A stretch of DNA of 64,000 nt. Origin: Planctomycetales bacterium ZRK34. GTDB taxonomy: Bacteria > Planctomycetota > Phycisphaerae > Phycisphaerales > Zrk34. Of the stretch, positions 1 to 8,102 are shown piece after piece. Position 1 is the first letter of the stretch. Every line of letters starts with the position of its first letter. The stretch covers positions 3,655,850 to 3,719,849 of the forward strand of contig CP050848.1 in assembly GCA_014873095.1 (NCBI GenBank), given 5' to 3'. The notes below the pieces were generated by a model. The model worked only from the letters and a program-made list of their open reading frames with translations, had not been told where the DNA came from and made no database searches. A program made the translations under genes and the position numbers.

Positions 1-53
1 CCGGGCTTTAAAGCAACCCAAGCGCAAGCACACTTTTTCACTGGAGCCAAATC

Positions 54-347
54 ATGGCGAATCAAGCACTCGGAATGGTCGAGACCAAGGGGTTGGTCGC
101 GTTGATGGAGGCCAGCGACGCAATGCTCAAGGCCGCCAACGTGCAGATGATCGGATGGGACAAAGTCGGCGGCGGGCTGGTCACCAGCTTCGTGACCGGC
201 GATGTGGCGGCGGTCAAGGCGGCGGTTGATGCCGGCGCTGAAGCGGCCGGCCGCGTTGGCGAAGTCGTCAGCGTACACGTGATCCCGCGCCCGCACGACG
301 ACCTGTCGAACCTGACCCCCAAGGCCAAAAAGGCTGCGTCCAAGTAA
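54..347 (+). CDS. BMC-H microcompartment shell protein (hexamer) 1
   Basis: This is a 97-residue single BMC-domain protein of the kind that forms the hexameric tiles of bacterial microcompartment shells. The start [24 protein letters not shown] and the core [21 protein letters not shown], ending in [10 protein letters not shown], are the classical BMC-H signature. It has a lysine/alanine-rich C-terminal tail of about 15 residues ([11 protein letters not shown]) that the other two BMC-H copies lack. The start is preceded by a TGGAG ribosome site. It is the first shell gene of a PVM-type BMC operon running to about 9.99 kb; anything upstream lies outside the window. Family assignment is secure, and the PVM subtype is inferred from the neighbours. 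Confidence 0.95.
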   Translation: MANQALGMVETKGLVALMEASDAMLKAANVQMIGWDKVGGGLVTSFVTGDVAAVKAAVDAGAEAAGRVGEVVSVHVIPRPHDDLSNLTPKAKKAASK

Positions 348-358
348 ACATCAACCCT

Positions 359-396
359 GACCCCGGCGCTTCGGCTTGGCCTCAGCATCGGGCTTG
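359..396 (+). repeat. REP-like intercistronic repeat, copy 1
   Basis: This lies between the first two BMC-H genes. It begins ACCCCGGCGCTTC and ends CAGCATCGGGCTTGA. The outer arms CCCCG and CGGG(CTTG) can pair. A closely similar element lies at 2539-2581, and shorter relatives lie at 30253-30278 and, inverted, at 33187-33212. Its position just after a shell-protein stop codon suggests an mRNA 3'-end stabiliser. That role is inference. Confidence 0.5.
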
Positions 397-415
397 ATAC
401 ACAAGGAATATCACA

Positions 416-676
416 ATGAGTGCACTGGGCATGATTGAAACACGCGGGCAGACGGCCTTGGTCGAAGCGACCGACGCTATGCTCAAAGCCGCCAACGTCG
501 AACTGGTCCGTTCGATCCCGATTGGCGGCGCGTACGTGACCGTGATCGTCAAGGGCGATGTCGGCTCGGTCAAGGCGGCGGTCGCCGCGGGCGCCGAAGC
601 GGCCGGCCGCGTCGGTGAACTGGTCAGTTCGCACGTGATGGCTCGCCCCTGCGACGGACTGATCGAGAACTTCTAA
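416..676 (+). CDS. BMC-H microcompartment shell protein 2
   Basis: This 86-residue protein is a single BMC domain. It begins [22 protein letters not shown] and contains [24 protein letters not shown], followed by VSSHVMARP. It is expected to form flat hexamers that tile the shell facets, with a central pore lined by the loop around residues 35-40. It ends only 4 bases before the kinase start, so the two genes are almost certainly translated from one message. It is close in length and sequence to the copy at 1893, which suggests paralogous shell tiles mixed in one compartment. Confidence 0.95.
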   Translation: MSALGMIETRGQTALVEATDAMLKAANVELVRSIPIGGAYVTVIVKGDVGSVKAAVAAGAEAAGRVGELVSSHVMARPCDGLIENF

Positions 677-680
677 TCTC

Positions 681-1871
681 ATGATCATTCTCGTTGCCAA
701 TCTCGGATCGACCAGCTTCAAGTACAAGCTCTACGACATGGCGTCGGATGAGCGGGTGCTGGCTGTCGGCGCGGCCGATCGCATCGGCGGCGACCTCAGC
801 GCGTGGTCGATCGAGGCCGGTGGCGAGAAACGCGAAGGGCAAGCGACGCTGGCCGATCACGCCGCGGCGATCGAACTGCACCTGGGTGAGCTGGCACGCG
901 AAGGCGTCATCGAGTCGATCGACGCGGTCGACGCCGTCGGGTTCAAGGCGGTGCACGGCGGGCCGATCAGCGGAGCCGTCATCGTCGACGATCATGTGCT
1001 GGAGACGATGGGGCAGTTCGCCGATGTCGCCCCGGCACACAACCCGATGTACATCGCCGCGATGAAGGCGTTCGCCCAGAAGCTGCCGAAGGTTCCACAG
1101 GTGGCGGCTTTCGAGACGGCGTTTCATCAGACGATTGCGCCGAGTCGGACGACTTACGCGATTCCGTATAAGTGGACGAGCGAGTTGGGCATTCGGCGCT
1201 ACGGGTTCCATGGCGCATCGCATCGCTACATCGCCACACGGATGGGCCAGCTTTCGCCAAGCGTCACAACGCTGATCAACTGCCACCTCGGCGGGTCATC
1301 AAGCCTGTGTGCGATTCGCGATGGCAAGAGCGTCGCCACGAGCATGGGCCTGACGCCGCAGACGGGTGTGCCGCAGTCGGGCCGTGTCGGGGACTTCGAC
1401 ATCTTTGCGTTGTTGAAGCTCCGTTCTGCGGGCATCGAAGCTGATGAAGCCTTGCGGGAGCTTGGCAAGCAGGGCGGCCTGCTCGGCATCAGCGGCGTGT
1501 CCAGCGACCTGCGCGACATCAAGCAGGCGGCAGGCGAAGGCAACGGACGGGCCCAACTCGCGATCGAGGTTTTTGTCGAGGCGATTCGCGACTACATCGG
1601 AGCGTACATGGTGCTGCTCGGCGGCGCCGATGCCATCACCTTCACCGGCGGCATCGGCCAATACAACGCCGATCTTCGCGCGATGATTCTCAGCGGCTTG
1701 GACTTTGCCGGCGTCGAGATCGACCCCCGGAAAAACGACGGGGCACAAGCCAGAGCCGAAACGCGCATTGACGCTGATGGCAGTCGCACGCAGGTGTGGG
1801 TGCTGCCGACCAACGAAGAACTGATCGTGGCCCGCCAGACGCTGGCGGCGCTGCAAGCCAATAACGACTAA
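681..1871 (+). CDS. ackA: Acetate/propionate kinase
   Basis: This 396-residue kinase of the acetokinase family interconverts acyl phosphate plus ADP with acid plus ATP. Visible signatures are the N-terminal phosphate-1 motif around NLGSTSFKYKLYD, the segment ETAFHQT near residue 143, GFHGASHRY near residue 175, and FTGGIGQ near the C terminus. Length matches the family (about 400). It sits between two BMC-H genes, where it would recover ATP from the acyl phosphate made downstream of the compartment aldehyde dehydrogenase. The phosphotransacylase (PduL/Pta) expected between the two enzymes is not in this window. The substrate (acetate or propionate) cannot be decided from sequence. Confidence 0.92.
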   Translation: MIILVANLGSTSFKYKLYDMASDERVLAVGAADRIGGDLSAWSIEAGGEKREGQATLADHAAAIELHLGELAREGVIESIDAVDAVGFKAVHGGPISGAVIVDDHVLETMGQFADVAPAHNPMYIAAMKAFAQKLPKVPQVAAFETAFHQTIAPSRTTYAIPYKWTSELGIRRYGFHGASHRYIATRMGQLSPSVTTLINCHLGGSSSLCAIRDGKSVATSMGLTPQTGVPQSGRVGDFDIFALLKLRSAGIEADEALRELGKQGGLLGISGVSSDLRDIKQAAGEGNGRAQLAIEVFVEAIRDYIGAYMVLLGGADAITFTGGIGQYNADLRAMILSGLDFAGVEIDPRKNDGAQARAETRIDADGSRTQVWVLPTNEELIVARQTLAALQANND

Positions 1872-1892
1872 CTCTCTTTTGGAGACATTGAA

Positions 1893-2156
1893 ATGTCACA
1901 GGAAGCTTTGGGCATGATTGAAACGCGCGGTCTGGTCGCCGGCATCGAGGCGGCCGACGCGGCGCTGAAGGCGGCCAACGTCACTTACGCCGGTCAGACC
2001 AAGGTCGGCTCGGGTCTGTTCAGCGTGACCTTCCGCGGCGACGTGGCGGCGGTCAAGGCGGCCATCGATGCCGGCGCTGAAGCGGCCGGCCGCATCGGTG
2101 AGGTCGTCTCCGTCAACGTCATCGCCCGTCCGCACGAAGACGTCGCCAAGCTCTGA
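1893..2156 (+). CDS. BMC-H microcompartment shell protein 3
   Basis: This 87-residue single BMC-domain shell protein starts [30 protein letters not shown], with the core [34 protein letters not shown] good GGAGAC ribosome site lies 7-8 bases upstream. With the copies at 54 and 416 the operon encodes three hexamer tiles and no tandem BMC-T protein, as expected for PVM-type compartments. A strong GC hairpin begins directly at its stop codon. Confidence 0.95.
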   Translation: MSQEALGMIETRGLVAGIEAADAALKAANVTYAGQTKVGSGLFSVTFRGDVAAVKAAIDAGAEAAGRIGEVVSVNVIARPHEDVAKL

Positions 2157-2175
2157 CCGACCCCGGAGGGGTCGG
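2157..2175 (+). other. Intercistronic GC hairpin after BMC-H 3
   Basis: This is a perfect 8-bp stem, CCGACCCC/GGGGTCGG, with a 3-base loop GGA. It begins within a few bases of the BMC-H stop codon and has no U-tract, so it is not an ordinary intrinsic terminator. It may protect the 3' end of the upstream shell mRNA against exonucleases and so raise hexamer output relative to the pentamer gene that follows. That role is inferred. Confidence 0.5.
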
Positions 2176-2216
2176 CGATATAGACCCGCCCGTTGGGCGA
2201 GGTCGGAGGTGCGCCC

Positions 2217-2534
2217 ATGTTCCTCGCACGAGTACAAGGCCAAGTCGTGGCATCGCAGAAGGATCAGGCGATCAGCGGGATGAAGCTGCTGATTGTCGAG
2301 CCGCTGCGTGTGGACTATCCCGAAGACGGCGGCGGCACACTGGCGGCGACGGGGCGTGCGATCGTCACCATCGACCGCATCGGCGCCGGGGTCGGCCAGC
2401 TTGTGATGGTCGCCCAGGGCTCCAGCGCTCGCATGGCTGAAGGGTGCGGCAAGATGCCCGTTGATGCGGTGGTGATCGGGCTTGTCGATGAGGCGACGGT
2501 ACGCGGCAAGAAGGTTGACCTCGGCAAGATGTGA
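2217..2534 (+). CDS. BMC-P (EutN/CcmL-type) pentamer shell protein 1
   Basis: This 105-residue protein of the EutN/CcmL family forms pentamers that cap the compartment vertices. It begins MFLARVQGQVVASQKD and has the family core LLIVEPL, followed by AIVTIDRIGAGVGQLVMVAQGSSAR and DAVVIGLVDE. I chose the ATG at 2217 because GGAGGT lies 6-8 bases before it and the family normally begins MFLA; an upstream TTG at 2193 is in frame but poorly placed. It is the first of three BMC-P genes in the operon. Confidence 0.92.
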   Translation: MFLARVQGQVVASQKDQAISGMKLLIVEPLRVDYPEDGGGTLAATGRAIVTIDRIGAGVGQLVMVAQGSSARMAEGCGKMPVDAVVIGLVDEATVRGKKVDLGKM

Positions 2535-2538
2535 ATAT

Positions 2539-2581
2539 GACCCCACGCTTCGCCTCGGAAGAGGCTCAGCATCGGGCTTGA
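2539..2581 (+). repeat. REP-like intercistronic repeat, copy 2
   Basis: It starts GACCCCACGCTTC and ends CAGCATCGGGCTTGA. It is clearly related to the element at 359-396 and has an additional inner hairpin CCTC-GGAA-GAGG. It separates the first BMC-P gene from the aldehyde dehydrogenase gene. Both copies lie in the same orientation inside the same operon. Confidence 0.5.
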
Positions 2582-2593
2582 AGAGAACCAATC

Positions 2594-4021
2594 ATGGACC
2601 AGGCAACGCTCATTGAAAATGTCGTCAAGCAGGTGATGGCCCAGTTGAACACCGGCGCCCCAGCAAGCAGCCAACCGGTGTCATCATCACCCGCTCCCGC
2701 GGCTGGCGCTTTCGGGCTTTTTGCTGATGTCGACTCAGCCGTCGCCGCGGCGAACGATGCCCAGCATCAGCTCATGTCCGCCGGCATCGAAGCGCGTCGT
2801 GAGATCTGCGCGATGCTGCGTGAGATTCCCCGCCGCAATGCGAAAGAATGGGGCCGGATCGAGCTCGATGAGACCAAAGTCGGTCGACTTGATCACAAGA
2901 TCGCCAAACTCGAACTGCTGGGTAACATTCCCGGCGTCGAGTTTCTCGAAACTCGCGCCACCAGCGGCGATGAAGGCATCGGTCTCGACGAAGCCGCGCC
3001 GTGGGGTGTGATCGGGTGCATCACGCCGGTGACACATTCGATTCCGACACTGACCGCCAACGCCATCAACATGATCGCTGCCGGCAATGCCATGGTTGTC
3101 AACGCTCATCCCTCGGGCTTCAAGTGCGCCGCCCTGGCTGTGAAGACCTACAACCAGGCGATCGCCCAACGGTTCGGCATCGAGAATCTGATCTGCGTGA
3201 TCGATCCACCGTCGTTGCGAAGCGCTGAAGAGATTTTCCAGCATCCGGATATTCGCATGCTGGTGGTGACCGGTGGTCCGGCCGTCGCTCGCGCCGCGAT
3301 GAAGCAGGCCAAGCGAGCCATCGTTGCCGGCCCGGGTAATCCGCCAGTCGTCGTCGACGAGACCGCCGATTTCGACAACGCCGCCCGCAGCATCATTGCC
3401 GGCGGTGGGTTCGACAACAATCTGCTCTGCATCGGCGAAAAGGAAGTCTTCGTTGTCGACAGCGTCTTCGACCAGATGATGGACGCCATGGCCCAGGCCG
3501 GGGCGATCCGTTTGAGTCCCAAGCAGATCGACAACCTGACCAAGGCAGCGTTCACCTGGCACAAGGATCACTACGCCGTCAGCAAGGATCTGGTTGGTAA
3601 GGACACGGCGGTGCTCGCGAAGGCGGCGGGCGTTGAAGTCATGCGGCCGACCGATCTGCTGTTCGGTGAGACCGATGAGTCCAACCCGTTCGTGCCTGAA
3701 GAACAGATGATGCCGTTTGTGCCGTTCGTGCGTTGTGCGAATGTCGACGAGGCGATCCGCCTGGCGATCAAACATGAGCACGGATTCGGCCACACCGCCA
3801 TCATTCACTCGAACAATCTCGCGACCATCACCAAAATGGGGCGTGCGTGCAACACGACGATCTTCGTCGTCAACGGCCCGTCGACCGCCGGCCTCGGCAT
3901 CGGCGGCGAAGGCTATCCCAGCTACTCGATCGCTACCCCGACCGGCGAAGGCATAACCAACCCGATGACCTTTACCCGCTTCCGTCGGGCTGGCATCAGC
4001 GGGGCACTACGCGTCATTTGA
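2594..4021 (+). CDS. CoA-acylating aldehyde dehydrogenase of the microcompartment (PduP/EutE-like)
   Basis: This 475-residue aldehyde dehydrogenase is expected to oxidise an aldehyde with NAD and CoA to acyl-CoA inside the compartment. Residues 1-20 (MDQATLIENVVKQVMAQL...) form a short amphipathic helix followed by a Ser/Pro/Ala linker to about residue 38, which is the typical encapsulation peptide. The catalytic cysteine is Cys279 in NNLLCIGEKE, and the NAD-binding segment PWGVIGCITPVTHSIPT lies near 137. The likely substrate is lactaldehyde from the fucose/rhamnose aldolase encoded at 5512. Length agrees with PduP-like enzymes. Confidence 0.93.
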   Translation: MDQATLIENVVKQVMAQLNTGAPASSQPVSSSPAPAAGAFGLFADVDSAVAAANDAQHQLMSAGIEARREICAMLREIPRRNAKEWGRIELDETKVGRLDHKIAKLELLGNIPGVEFLETRATSGDEGIGLDEAAPWGVIGCITPVTHSIPTLTANAINMIAAGNAMVVNAHPSGFKCAALAVKTYNQAIAQRFGIENLICVIDPPSLRSAEEIFQHPDIRMLVVTGGPAVARAAMKQAKRAIVAGPGNPPVVVDETADFDNAARSIIAGGGFDNNLLCIGEKEVFVVDSVFDQMMDAMAQAGAIRLSPKQIDNLTKAAFTWHKDHYAVSKDLVGKDTAVLAKAAGVEVMRPTDLLFGETDESNPFVPEEQMMPFVPFVRCANVDEAIRLAIKHEHGFGHTAIIHSNNLATITKMGRACNTTIFVVNGPSTAGLGIGGEGYPSYSIATPTGEGITNPMTFTRFRRAGISGALRVI

Positions 4022-4037
4022 TCTCTGTGGAGCAAGC

Positions 4038-4316
4038 ATGCAACTGGCGTTTGTCAAAGGTCGAGCCACTGCCACCGCCAAGCATCACACGCTGGCGGGC
4101 TGGAAGCTGCTGGTCTGCCTGCCGCTGGATGCAACCCACAAGCCGGGCGGCGATGCACTGCTTGTGATCGACAGTCTTGGCGCCGGCGCCGGCGACACCG
4201 TGCTGATCAGTTCCGACGGCGCCGGCGTCCGCGAGCGAGTCGGCGACGACACTACACCGATCCGCTGGTTCACCATCGGCATCATCGACCCCGGCCAACT
4301 GCCTGAAAACAACTGA
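4038..4316 (+). CDS. BMC-P (EutN/CcmL-type) pentamer shell protein 2
   Basis: This 92-residue EutN/CcmL-family vertex protein begins MQLAFVKGRATATAKHHTLAGWKLLVCLPL and carries the core LLVIDSLGAGAGDTVLISSDGAG, then FTIGIID near the end. It lies 16 bases after the aldehyde dehydrogenase stop and 5 bases before the next gene, so it is co-transcribed. Three distinct pentamer genes in one operon is the pattern reported for PVM compartments. Whether they make homo- or heteropentamers cannot be seen from sequence. Confidence 0.92.
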   Translation: MQLAFVKGRATATAKHHTLAGWKLLVCLPLDATHKPGGDALLVIDSLGAGAGDTVLISSDGAGVRERVGDDTTPIRWFTIGIIDPGQLPENN

Positions 4317-4321
4317 ACACC

Positions 4322-5188
4322 ATGCCTGAACCCAACGCCCAACTGATTCAGCAGATCACCCAGCAAGTGCTGGCGATGTTGCATCAACAGAATGCAACCG
4401 GATCGACCGGGGCTACGCCGATTGATGTGCGCCCGCCGCTGGGGGTGTGCACGGGTGACTATTCGAAGTTTCTCGAGATGCGCCCGCGTGAAAAGGCCGG
4501 CGAAAAGGATCCGACGTGCAGCGGCGGGACAATTGCCGATCAGCCGACGGTCACGCTCAAGGGTTTTGTCACGGCGCGGCAGCTTGAAGCCGTCGGAGCG
4601 AAGATCGTCAGTCTTGCACCCGGCGCGAAGCTGACGCCGGCCGGGGCGGATTACGTGCGCGATAAAGGCATCAAGGTCCAGCGCGCCACCGCCAAAGCTG
4701 AGTGCGGGTGTGGCGGAACATGCTGCGGCAATAAAGCTGGTAAGACGAATACATCTGCGGCACTTGGACAGTGGGCCTGGTGGATCGACGGGCACTGCCC
4801 AGGCGTCGACAAGGTCGTACCACAGTACGCTTCGGCACTGGCGCCGATTTCGGCGCGGCGCCAAGCCAGCGGGCTTGTCGAAGCATGCAGCACCATCGCT
4901 CAGCGCATCGTGCGTGGTCGAGTTGCCGGTGGCGTGCTGTTCGTCCGCTCGGCGGCGCTGGCAGCGTGTTTTGCTAATCGTTGCCCGTCAGTGCGTGCTG
5001 TCGTCGGGACATGTACCGGGGCTGTCGAACAGGGCGTCAAGCAGCTTGGCGCCAATGTGCTCATCGTCGAGTACCCGTACCACGGCCCCGAGTCGTTGCG
5101 GCAGATGATCGATGCTTTCGTTAAAACCCAGCGCCCGAATCTTTCGCAGGTCGAACGTCAACTCAAGGAGCTCGGCCGATGCGTTTAG
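4322..5188 (+). CDS. Microcompartment-associated protein: encapsulation helix, Cys cluster, RpiB-like C-terminal domain
   Basis: This 288-residue protein has three visible parts. Residues 1-24 are an amphipathic helix (LIQQITQQVLAMLHQQ) typical of BMC cargo targeting. Residues about 75-125 contain TLKGFVTARQLEAVG and LTPAGADYVRDKGIKV, which resembles a segment shared by several BMC accessory proteins. After a cysteine-rich patch CGCGGTCC (128-135), residues about 155-285 resemble RpiB/LacA-LacB sugar-phosphate isomerases, including VRAVVGTCTGAVEQGVKQLGANVL. The gene overlaps the next BMC-P start by 10 bases. Function is not established. A sugar-phosphate isomerase or a metal-binding accessory role is possible. 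Confidence 0.75.
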   Translation: MPEPNAQLIQQITQQVLAMLHQQNATGSTGATPIDVRPPLGVCTGDYSKFLEMRPREKAGEKDPTCSGGTIADQPTVTLKGFVTARQLEAVGAKIVSLAPGAKLTPAGADYVRDKGIKVQRATAKAECGCGGTCCGNKAGKTNTSAALGQWAWWIDGHCPGVDKVVPQYASALAPISARRQASGLVEACSTIAQRIVRGRVAGGVLFVRSAALAACFANRCPSVRAVVGTCTGAVEQGVKQLGANVLIVEYPYHGPESLRQMIDAFVKTQRPNLSQVERQLKELGRCV

Positions 5189-5484
5189 CCTGGGTCATGG
5201 GAAGATTGACGGCCAGCCGGCGCGTGACCAACACACCCGCCGGTGCGTGGCTCATCTGCGAAGCACTCGACGCCGAAGCGCTCGACAACAAGCCGATGCA
5301 CGCTCGTCCTCGGACAAAGCCGATGGCCGAATCGCTTGTCGTGTTCGATCATCTCGGTGCCGGTGAAGGCGATGTCATCGCCGTGGCTGAATCCACCGAA
5401 GCCACCAACCCGTTTCGACCCGACAAGATCGTGATCGACGCTTACTGCGCCGCGATCCTCGACACCGTGAATATTCAGCAATAA
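5179..5484 (+). CDS. BMC-P (EutN/CcmL-type) pentamer shell protein 3
   Basis: This 101-residue EutN/CcmL-family vertex protein begins MRLAWVMGRLTASRRVTNTPAGAWLICEAL and contains SLVVFDHLGAGEGDVIAVAES and KIVIDAYCAAILDTV. Its start lies inside the end of the RpiB-like gene (10-base overlap), so translation is probably coupled. It has an extra charged insertion (residues about 35-50) compared with the other two pentamer proteins. Confidence 0.92.
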   Translation: MRLAWVMGRLTASRRVTNTPAGAWLICEALDAEALDNKPMHARPRTKPMAESLVVFDHLGAGEGDVIAVAESTEATNPFRPDKIVIDAYCAAILDTVNIQQ

Positions 5485-5511
5485 CCGCCTCTCGAATAAG
5501 CGAGCAACGAC

Positions 5512-6378
5512 ATGGCACCATCGATCTACAAAGTCAAGCAGGACATGTGCGACATCGGCAAGCGCATCTGGCAGCGCGGCTACTGTGCCGGCAACGAAGG
5601 CAACCACTCCGTGCGCGTCGACAAGAATCGCGTCTTGTGCACGCCGACCGGCATATCCAAGGGTTTTCTGCGGCCCGAGATGATCTGCATGGTCGACATG
5701 GAAAACAAAGTCCTCGAAGCCAACAAGGGCTACAAGCCTTCCAGCGAAGTGAAGATTCACCTGCAGATCTACAAGACGCGCGACGATATCGGCGCTGTCG
5801 TTCACTCACACCCACCGCATGCGACCGCCTTCGCCGTCGCCGGCATTCCACTGCCCGAAGGTATTCACCCTGAGGCGGAAGTCTTTCTCGGGCGCGTGCC
5901 GACGGCTCAGTACGCTACGCCCTCGAAGCAAGACCTCGCCGACTCGCTGATCCCGCACATCAAAGCTGAGACCAGCGCCATCCTCATGGCGAATCACGGT
6001 TCGGTGACCTTCGATAAAGACCTGACCGGCGCTTACTATCGCCTGGAAATTCTCGACGCATATTCGCGGATTCTCCTGCTGGCTAAGCAACTCGGCAAGG
6101 TGAACATGCTCGACTCGAAGCAGATGTACGACCTGCTCGAGGTCAAGCAGCAGTTCGGGTTCAACGATCCGCGTCTGAGCTGTGCCGCCGATGGCTGCAT
6201 TGGCTCCACGCAGAATCAGCCGTTCCTGACAATGTTCGATGCTCGTCCGGCCAGTGCGGTCTGTGATGCCAACGGCACCGTTCAATCGCACGGCGGCGCG
6301 TCGACCAGCACCGTCAGCGATGAGTCGTTTGAGCAGATGGTTCAGACGATTACTGATCAGATCATGGCTTCGCGATAA
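5512..6378 (+). CDS. Class II aldolase, L-fuculose/L-rhamnulose-1-phosphate type, with C-terminal encapsulation peptide
   Basis: This 288-residue class II aldolase/adducin-family enzyme is expected to split a 6-deoxyketose 1-phosphate into lactaldehyde and dihydroxyacetone phosphate. Signatures are GNEGNHSVR (phosphate loop) near 25, GISKG near 46, the metal ligands VHSHPPHAT near 99, and ANHGSVTF near 160. A linker of about 40 residues (236-270) leads to a final amphipathic helix, ESFEQMVQTITDQIMASR, which is a C-terminal cargo-targeting peptide. In Planctopirus the equivalent PVM compartment handles fucose and rhamnose. The substrate here is inferred from that precedent. Confidence 0.9.
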   Translation: MAPSIYKVKQDMCDIGKRIWQRGYCAGNEGNHSVRVDKNRVLCTPTGISKGFLRPEMICMVDMENKVLEANKGYKPSSEVKIHLQIYKTRDDIGAVVHSHPPHATAFAVAGIPLPEGIHPEAEVFLGRVPTAQYATPSKQDLADSLIPHIKAETSAILMANHGSVTFDKDLTGAYYRLEILDAYSRILLLAKQLGKVNMLDSKQMYDLLEVKQQFGFNDPRLSCAADGCIGSTQNQPFLTMFDARPASAVCDANGTVQSHGGASTSTVSDESFEQMVQTITDQIMASR

Positions 6379-6401
6379 TCGGTCACCGGCGGAGATGCCG
6401 C

Positions 6402-8102
6402 ATGCGAATGTTCGCGACGATGATGCTGTGCCTGATGATGACCGCCGCGGCGGTGGCGCAGCAGCCGTCGCCGCAAGGTATGCCGCAGTTGTGGGTCTAC
6501 GCGCCGGTCAACTTTCAAGTCGACCGCGCCGTCGATAAGCTGATCGATCGCCTCGGCCGTGCTCGCAAGGCCGATTACTCAGCCGCGGTAATCACCGACT
6601 ATAAGTTTGGCCGCATCGACGATCGCCCGAGTAACTACTACGCGAACCTTGCCCGCACCCGCGCCGCGGCTGACAAACTCGGCATTGAGTTGATTCCGTG
6701 TGTGATGCCGATCGGGTATTCGGGCAGTATTCTGATCAATGACCCAAATCTGGCCGAAGGCCTGCCGGTTCGCGATCAGCTGTATTCGGTCCATGGCAAC
6801 CAGGCGACCGTCGCCGACACATCGAATCACCTGCCGGGCGGCGATTTTGAATCAGCGGGCAAAAATGCCCCTTCGAACTGGGATTGGATTGACGGCTTTG
6901 GCAAGTCGACGATGTTGGATCGTCAAGTGAAGCACAGCGGCGCATCATCGCTGAAAATGTCTCGTTTTCTAGAAGGAAATGACGCGGGAAACTGTCGTAT
7001 CGTCAAGGCCGTCGCCGTCAAGCCGTGGCATCAGTACGTGATGACACTATGGGTCAAGTCAAAGAGTGTGACACGCAATGAAGACTTTCACGTTCAGGTG
7101 TTGACCGACAACGGTCGCGCCCTCAACTACGCCAATCTCGGTGTCAAACCAACGCAGGGCTGGACCGAGCATCACATCGTCTTCAACAGTCTCGATCACG
7201 ACACAGTTCGCGTGTACATCGGGCAATGGGGTGGTGGTGAGGGAACGTATTGGATCGATGATGTCGAACTGCGTGTTGCCGGGGCGATTAATCTGATCCG
7301 CCGCGAGGGCTGCCCAGTGAGGGTGACCAGCGCCGATGGCAAGATCGAATACGAAGAGGGACGCGATTTCAAGCGGTGGGTGAATGAAGACACCGGCATG
7401 AAACCGTGGCCGGGCAATTTCACGGTTATGACTGGTGAGCCGGCGATGTTATTGACGGCTAACTCGCGCATTGTCGACGGACAGCCCCTGGCCGTGTCGT
7501 ACTATCACGCGGTGACAGTGTATGACGGACAGGTGGCATGTTGTCTGACAGCCCCGGGCTTGTATGAACACCTGTCGCGGCAGATCGAACTCATCAAGCG
7601 TCACATCGCGCCGAGACGATATTTCATGCAGCACGATGAACTGCGCGTCGCGGGGTGGTGTGAACTCTGCGCCGGCAGTGGCAAAACCGCAGGACAGTTG
7701 CTGGCGGATAACGTGCGCCGCTGCACGACGATCATTCATAAGCATGACCCGAAGGCGGGTGTGATCGTGTGGTCGGATATGTTCGATCCACACCACAATG
7801 CTCGCGATAACTATTACCTGGTTTCGTCGACGCTGGCCGGATCGTGGGAGGGGCTTGATCCGTCGGTGGTGATCGCCAACTGGAACGGGGGGCATGCCGG
7901 CGAGTCACTCGAGTTTTTCGCCGGGCGCGGGCACCATCAGGTCATTGCCGGGTATTACGATCAGCATGATGTGGCACGCGGTGTGAAGCGATGGCGCGAG
8001 TCATCGGCGGACATCAACGGCATCGACGCGTGGATGTACACGACTTGGCATCAGGATTACAGCGATCTGGAGAAGTTCGCGCAGGAAGTGAGGCGGCCAT
8101 GA
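6402..8102 (+). CDS. Secreted glycoside-hydrolase-like protein (GH20-like TIM barrel with inserted carbohydrate-binding-like domain)
   Basis: This 566-residue protein has a signal peptide (about residues 1-19, MRMFATMMLCLMMTAAAVAQ). Residues about 25-125 and 400-560 look like two halves of a TIM-barrel hydrolase. The acidic pair in FMQHDELRVAGW and the segment GVIVWSDMFDP recall GH20 hexosaminidases. Between them, around 145-300, lies a beta-rich segment (LPGGDFESAG, then WIDDVELRV) typical of CBM4/9-like modules. It overlaps the next gene by ATGA and belongs to the BMC operon, so it may release the deoxysugar that the compartment consumes. The enzyme class is tentative. Confidence 0.6.
   Translation: MRMFATMMLCLMMTAAAVAQQPSPQGMPQLWVYAPVNFQVDRAVDKLIDRLGRARKADYSAAVITDYKFGRIDDRPSNYYANLARTRAAADKLGIELIPCVMPIGYSGSILINDPNLAEGLPVRDQLYSVHGNQATVADTSNHLPGGDFESAGKNAPSNWDWIDGFGKSTMLDRQVKHSGASSLKMSRFLEGNDAGNCRIVKAVAVKPWHQYVMTLWVKSKSVTRNEDFHVQVLTDNGRALNYANLGVKPTQGWTEHHIVFNSLDHDTVRVYIGQWGGGEGTYWIDDVELRVAGAINLIRREGCPVRVTSADGKIEYEEGRDFKRWVNEDTGMKPWPGNFTVMTGEPAMLLTANSRIVDGQPLAVSYYHAVTVYDGQVACCLTAPGLYEHLSRQIELIKRHIAPRRYFMQHDELRVAGWCELCAGSGKTAGQLLADNVRRCTTIIHKHDPKAGVIVWSDMFDPHHNARDNYYLVSSTLAGSWEGLDPSVVIANWNGGHAGESLEFFAGRGHHQVIAGYYDQHDVARGVKRWRESSADINGIDAWMYTTWHQDYSDLEKFAQEVRRP

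Noticed and set aside
2735-3808. 357-residue minus-strand frame opposite the aldehyde dehydrogenase
   Set aside because: Shadow of an enzyme gene with clear catalytic residues, typical for high-GC coding DNA.
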